Shown: positions 6,452 through 7,615 of the stretch, one piece after another | Layout: the number at the start of each line of letters is the position of its first letter | How positions within the stretch are numbered: position 1 is the stretch's first letter | Source: Thermoplasmata archaeon | GTDB lineage: Archaea > Thermoplasmatota > Thermoplasmata > B31-G17 | Length of the DNA: 7,615 nt | Direction: 5' to 3' | Assembly: GCA_003649915.1 (NCBI GenBank) | Contig: QMTG01000052.1 | Span: 1-7,615 of the forward strand | Notes under the pieces: generated by a model | Databases searched by the model: none | Seen by the model: only the letters and a program-made list of their open reading frames with translations | What the model was told of the DNA's origin: nothing | Translations under genes and position numbers: made by a program

Positions 6452-7615
6452 ATGTGTGAAAATTGTAATGACCTGCACTCTATAAGGTTGGCTGGGAAAT
6501 GCCGCATATGGAGATTGTGTCCAGATGGTGGTGTCCCAGACACATCAGGCACTTCTGGCATTGAGAGAAAAAATGAGGGTGATAATATGGTGCTCAAAAA
6601 GCATTATGGTGTTGTAAAAAGAGGTGCTAGAAAGATTATGAGGGGAAAAAAATGTTTTGCTGTTGTTGTAGTTGCCATATTAATTATTTCAGCAATTATT
6701 CTCATTTCCCATAGGAGGGGAGTTGTTGGCGAGGCTATTGCATCAATTGATGAGATACTGAGCACAACATCTTCGAGAACAAATGAGGACTACGATATCG
6801 TGATTGCTAACCAGAAATCACCATTTTTTGCCCTAATTGCCACGCCATTGGCATCATATTTTGATGGGGGAAAGCACACAAAGCCTCTTCTTGTTGTTGG
6901 GCATTGTCCATGGGTGAAAAGCCAAGAGAGTGATGTGGCGTCGTCCATCACGCAATTCCTCAATAGGTATCCGGAAAAGAAAGCGATAGTTATTGGGGAG
7001 AAATACCCGGAACTTTCAGCCATCGAAATCAGGCATGCGTATAGTGGTGATCCGTGTGAAGTATCAATTCAAATAGCAGGAGATCTCTGGAAGCATTCTG
7101 ACACATTGCTAATAATTGAGAAAGATATGTGGCATTACAATATTGCTGTCAACCTGGTACCTGTGGCATCATACCTGAACATACCTGTTATCGTATCTTC
7201 TGACTGGAATAACGATCTTAACGTGCTCAAGGACAAATTAGGGGCAAAGTACGCTATTGCGTGCACAAACTTCAGCATACCCATGAAAACGTACAGAGTA
7301 AATAGCATTGAAGATTGTCTCAGCCTTATATGCACAGGGGAAAAAAACGTGTTCTCGGACAGAATTAATGCCAAACCCGACTATATAGTGCTGGCAAATC
7401 CATTGGATATCACACCAAAAATAGTATTGAACGAGACCGCATGGTATTTCAACGGAACGGTAAAATCCACAAGCACTGGCTCGACTTCCGATCCCTCAAC
7501 AAACCCTGACGCTCCAAAGCACTACATAACGATTCCTGATGATTACATATATGCCAACGTAATCCTAGATACGATTATGAAGTTTTCAGAGAGCCCTATA
7601 CCTGGGAGAAATGCA
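6452..7615 (+). CDS. Membrane-anchored, probably surface-exposed protein with repeated alpha/beta units; 3' end outside window
   Basis: I do not recognise a named gene. The open frame gives 388 residues from ATG 6452 and has no stop before the window edge. Residues 1-45 contain C2, C5, C17 and C23 (CENC, then C-x5-C), a possible small metal site. Residues 49-67 are strongly basic, followed by one hydrophobic helix at about 69-86. By the positive-inside rule, the bulk after residue 90 lies outside the cell. The outer part repeats: A127-x4-PLASYF matches A232-x4-PVASYL, 105 residues apart, each after a hydrophobic strand (YDIVIA, SDTLLII). A third strand, DYIVLANP, begins near 310. This resembles cell-wall-binding-repeat-2 type folds, but only by eye. 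Sequons N273-F-S, N327-E-T and N334-G-T and a Ser/Thr-rich linker near 337-350 fit a glycosylated surface protein. ATG 6587 (residue 46), with GAGGGTGAT in front, is an equally serious start and would drop the Cys region. Confidence 0.75.
   Translation, partial: MCENCNDLHSIRLAGKCRIWRLCPDGGVPDTSGTSGIERKNEGDNMVLKKHYGVVKRGARKIMRGKKCFAVVVVAILIISAIILISHRRGVVGEAIASIDEILSTTSSRTNEDYDIVIANQKSPFFALIATPLASYFDGGKHTKPLLVVGHCPWVKSQESDVASSITQFLNRYPEKKAIVIGEKYPELSAIEIRHAYSGDPCEVSIQIAGDLWKHSDTLLIIEKDMWHYNIAVNLVPVASYLNIPVIVSSDWNNDLNVLKDKLGAKYAIACTNFSIPMKTYRVNSIEDCLSLICTGEKNVFSDRINAKPDYIVLANPLDITPKIVLNETAWYFNGTVKSTSTGSTSDPSTNPDAPKHYITIPDDYIYANVILDTIMKFSESPIPGRNA
6575..6583 (+). promoter_or_regulatory. Shine-Dalgarno-like site before the alternative start at 6587
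   Basis: GAGGGTGAT contains GGTGAT, the exact complement of the usual anti-Shine-Dalgarno core, placed just before ATG 6587. If used, the surface protein would begin at the basic stretch next to its transmembrane helix and would lack the N-terminal cysteines. Confidence 0.5.

Noticed and set aside
6790..7374. Two minus-strand frames of 77 and 79 codons opposite the surface-protein gene
   Set aside because: The plus-strand frame is open for over 1.1 kb with a transmembrane anchor and internal repeats; the antisense frames show neither ribosome sites nor family motifs.
1..7615. CRISPR arrays, tRNA or rRNA genes, insertion sequences, attachment sites
   Set aside because: No spaced repeats, cloverleaf candidates, transposase-like frames or terminal inverted repeats were seen; coding density leaves room only in the 200-bp intergenic gap.

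Overview
The window looks like archaeal DNA. The catabolic genes are typical of anaerobic archaea, Ile ATA and Arg AGA/AGG codons are common, Shine-Dalgarno sites are strong inside a tightly packed operon, and TATA-box promoters sit in the single intergenic gap. I cannot name the species. A euryarchaeote, possibly a Thermoplasmata-like peptide fermenter or a hydrogenotroph, would fit, but that is inference.

Positions 1-6250 are one minus-strand operon of seven genes, read right to left: korD (two-[4Fe-4S] ferredoxin subunit), korA, korB and korC (2-oxoacid, probably 2-oxoglutarate, ferredoxin oxidoreductase), hdrA (flavin and Fe-S subunit of heterodisulfide reductase), mvhD ([2Fe-2S] adaptor) and mvhG (small subunit of an F420-non-reducing [NiFe] hydrogenase, cut by the left window edge). 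The junctions are extremely tight: three 4-bp ATGA overlaps, one direct abutment (TAA then GTG), one 4-bp gap and one 8-bp overlap. The first gene, korD, is preceded by a good archaeal TATA element, so the 5' end of the operon is in the window. Its 3' end, where the hydrogenase large subunit would be expected, is not.

Positions 6251-6451 are an AT-rich divergent promoter region with a TATA element facing each way and a short direct repeat. From 6452 to the right edge a plus-strand gene runs off the window. It encodes a membrane-anchored protein: a short Cys-containing N-terminus, a basic stretch, one transmembrane helix and a large probably extracytoplasmic part built of about 105-residue repeated alpha/beta units that resemble cell-wall-binding-repeat-2 type domains.

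Working model (inference): the Kor enzyme and the HdrA-MvhDG(A) module are co-expressed so that low-potential electrons pass between them through ferredoxin. In one direction, oxidation of 2-oxoglutarate would feed H2 production. In the other, H2 oxidation coupled through the HdrA flavin would drive reductive carboxylation of succinyl-CoA. No hdrB or hdrC lies between these genes, so the high-potential partner of HdrA is unknown. This linkage is the most interesting feature of the window.
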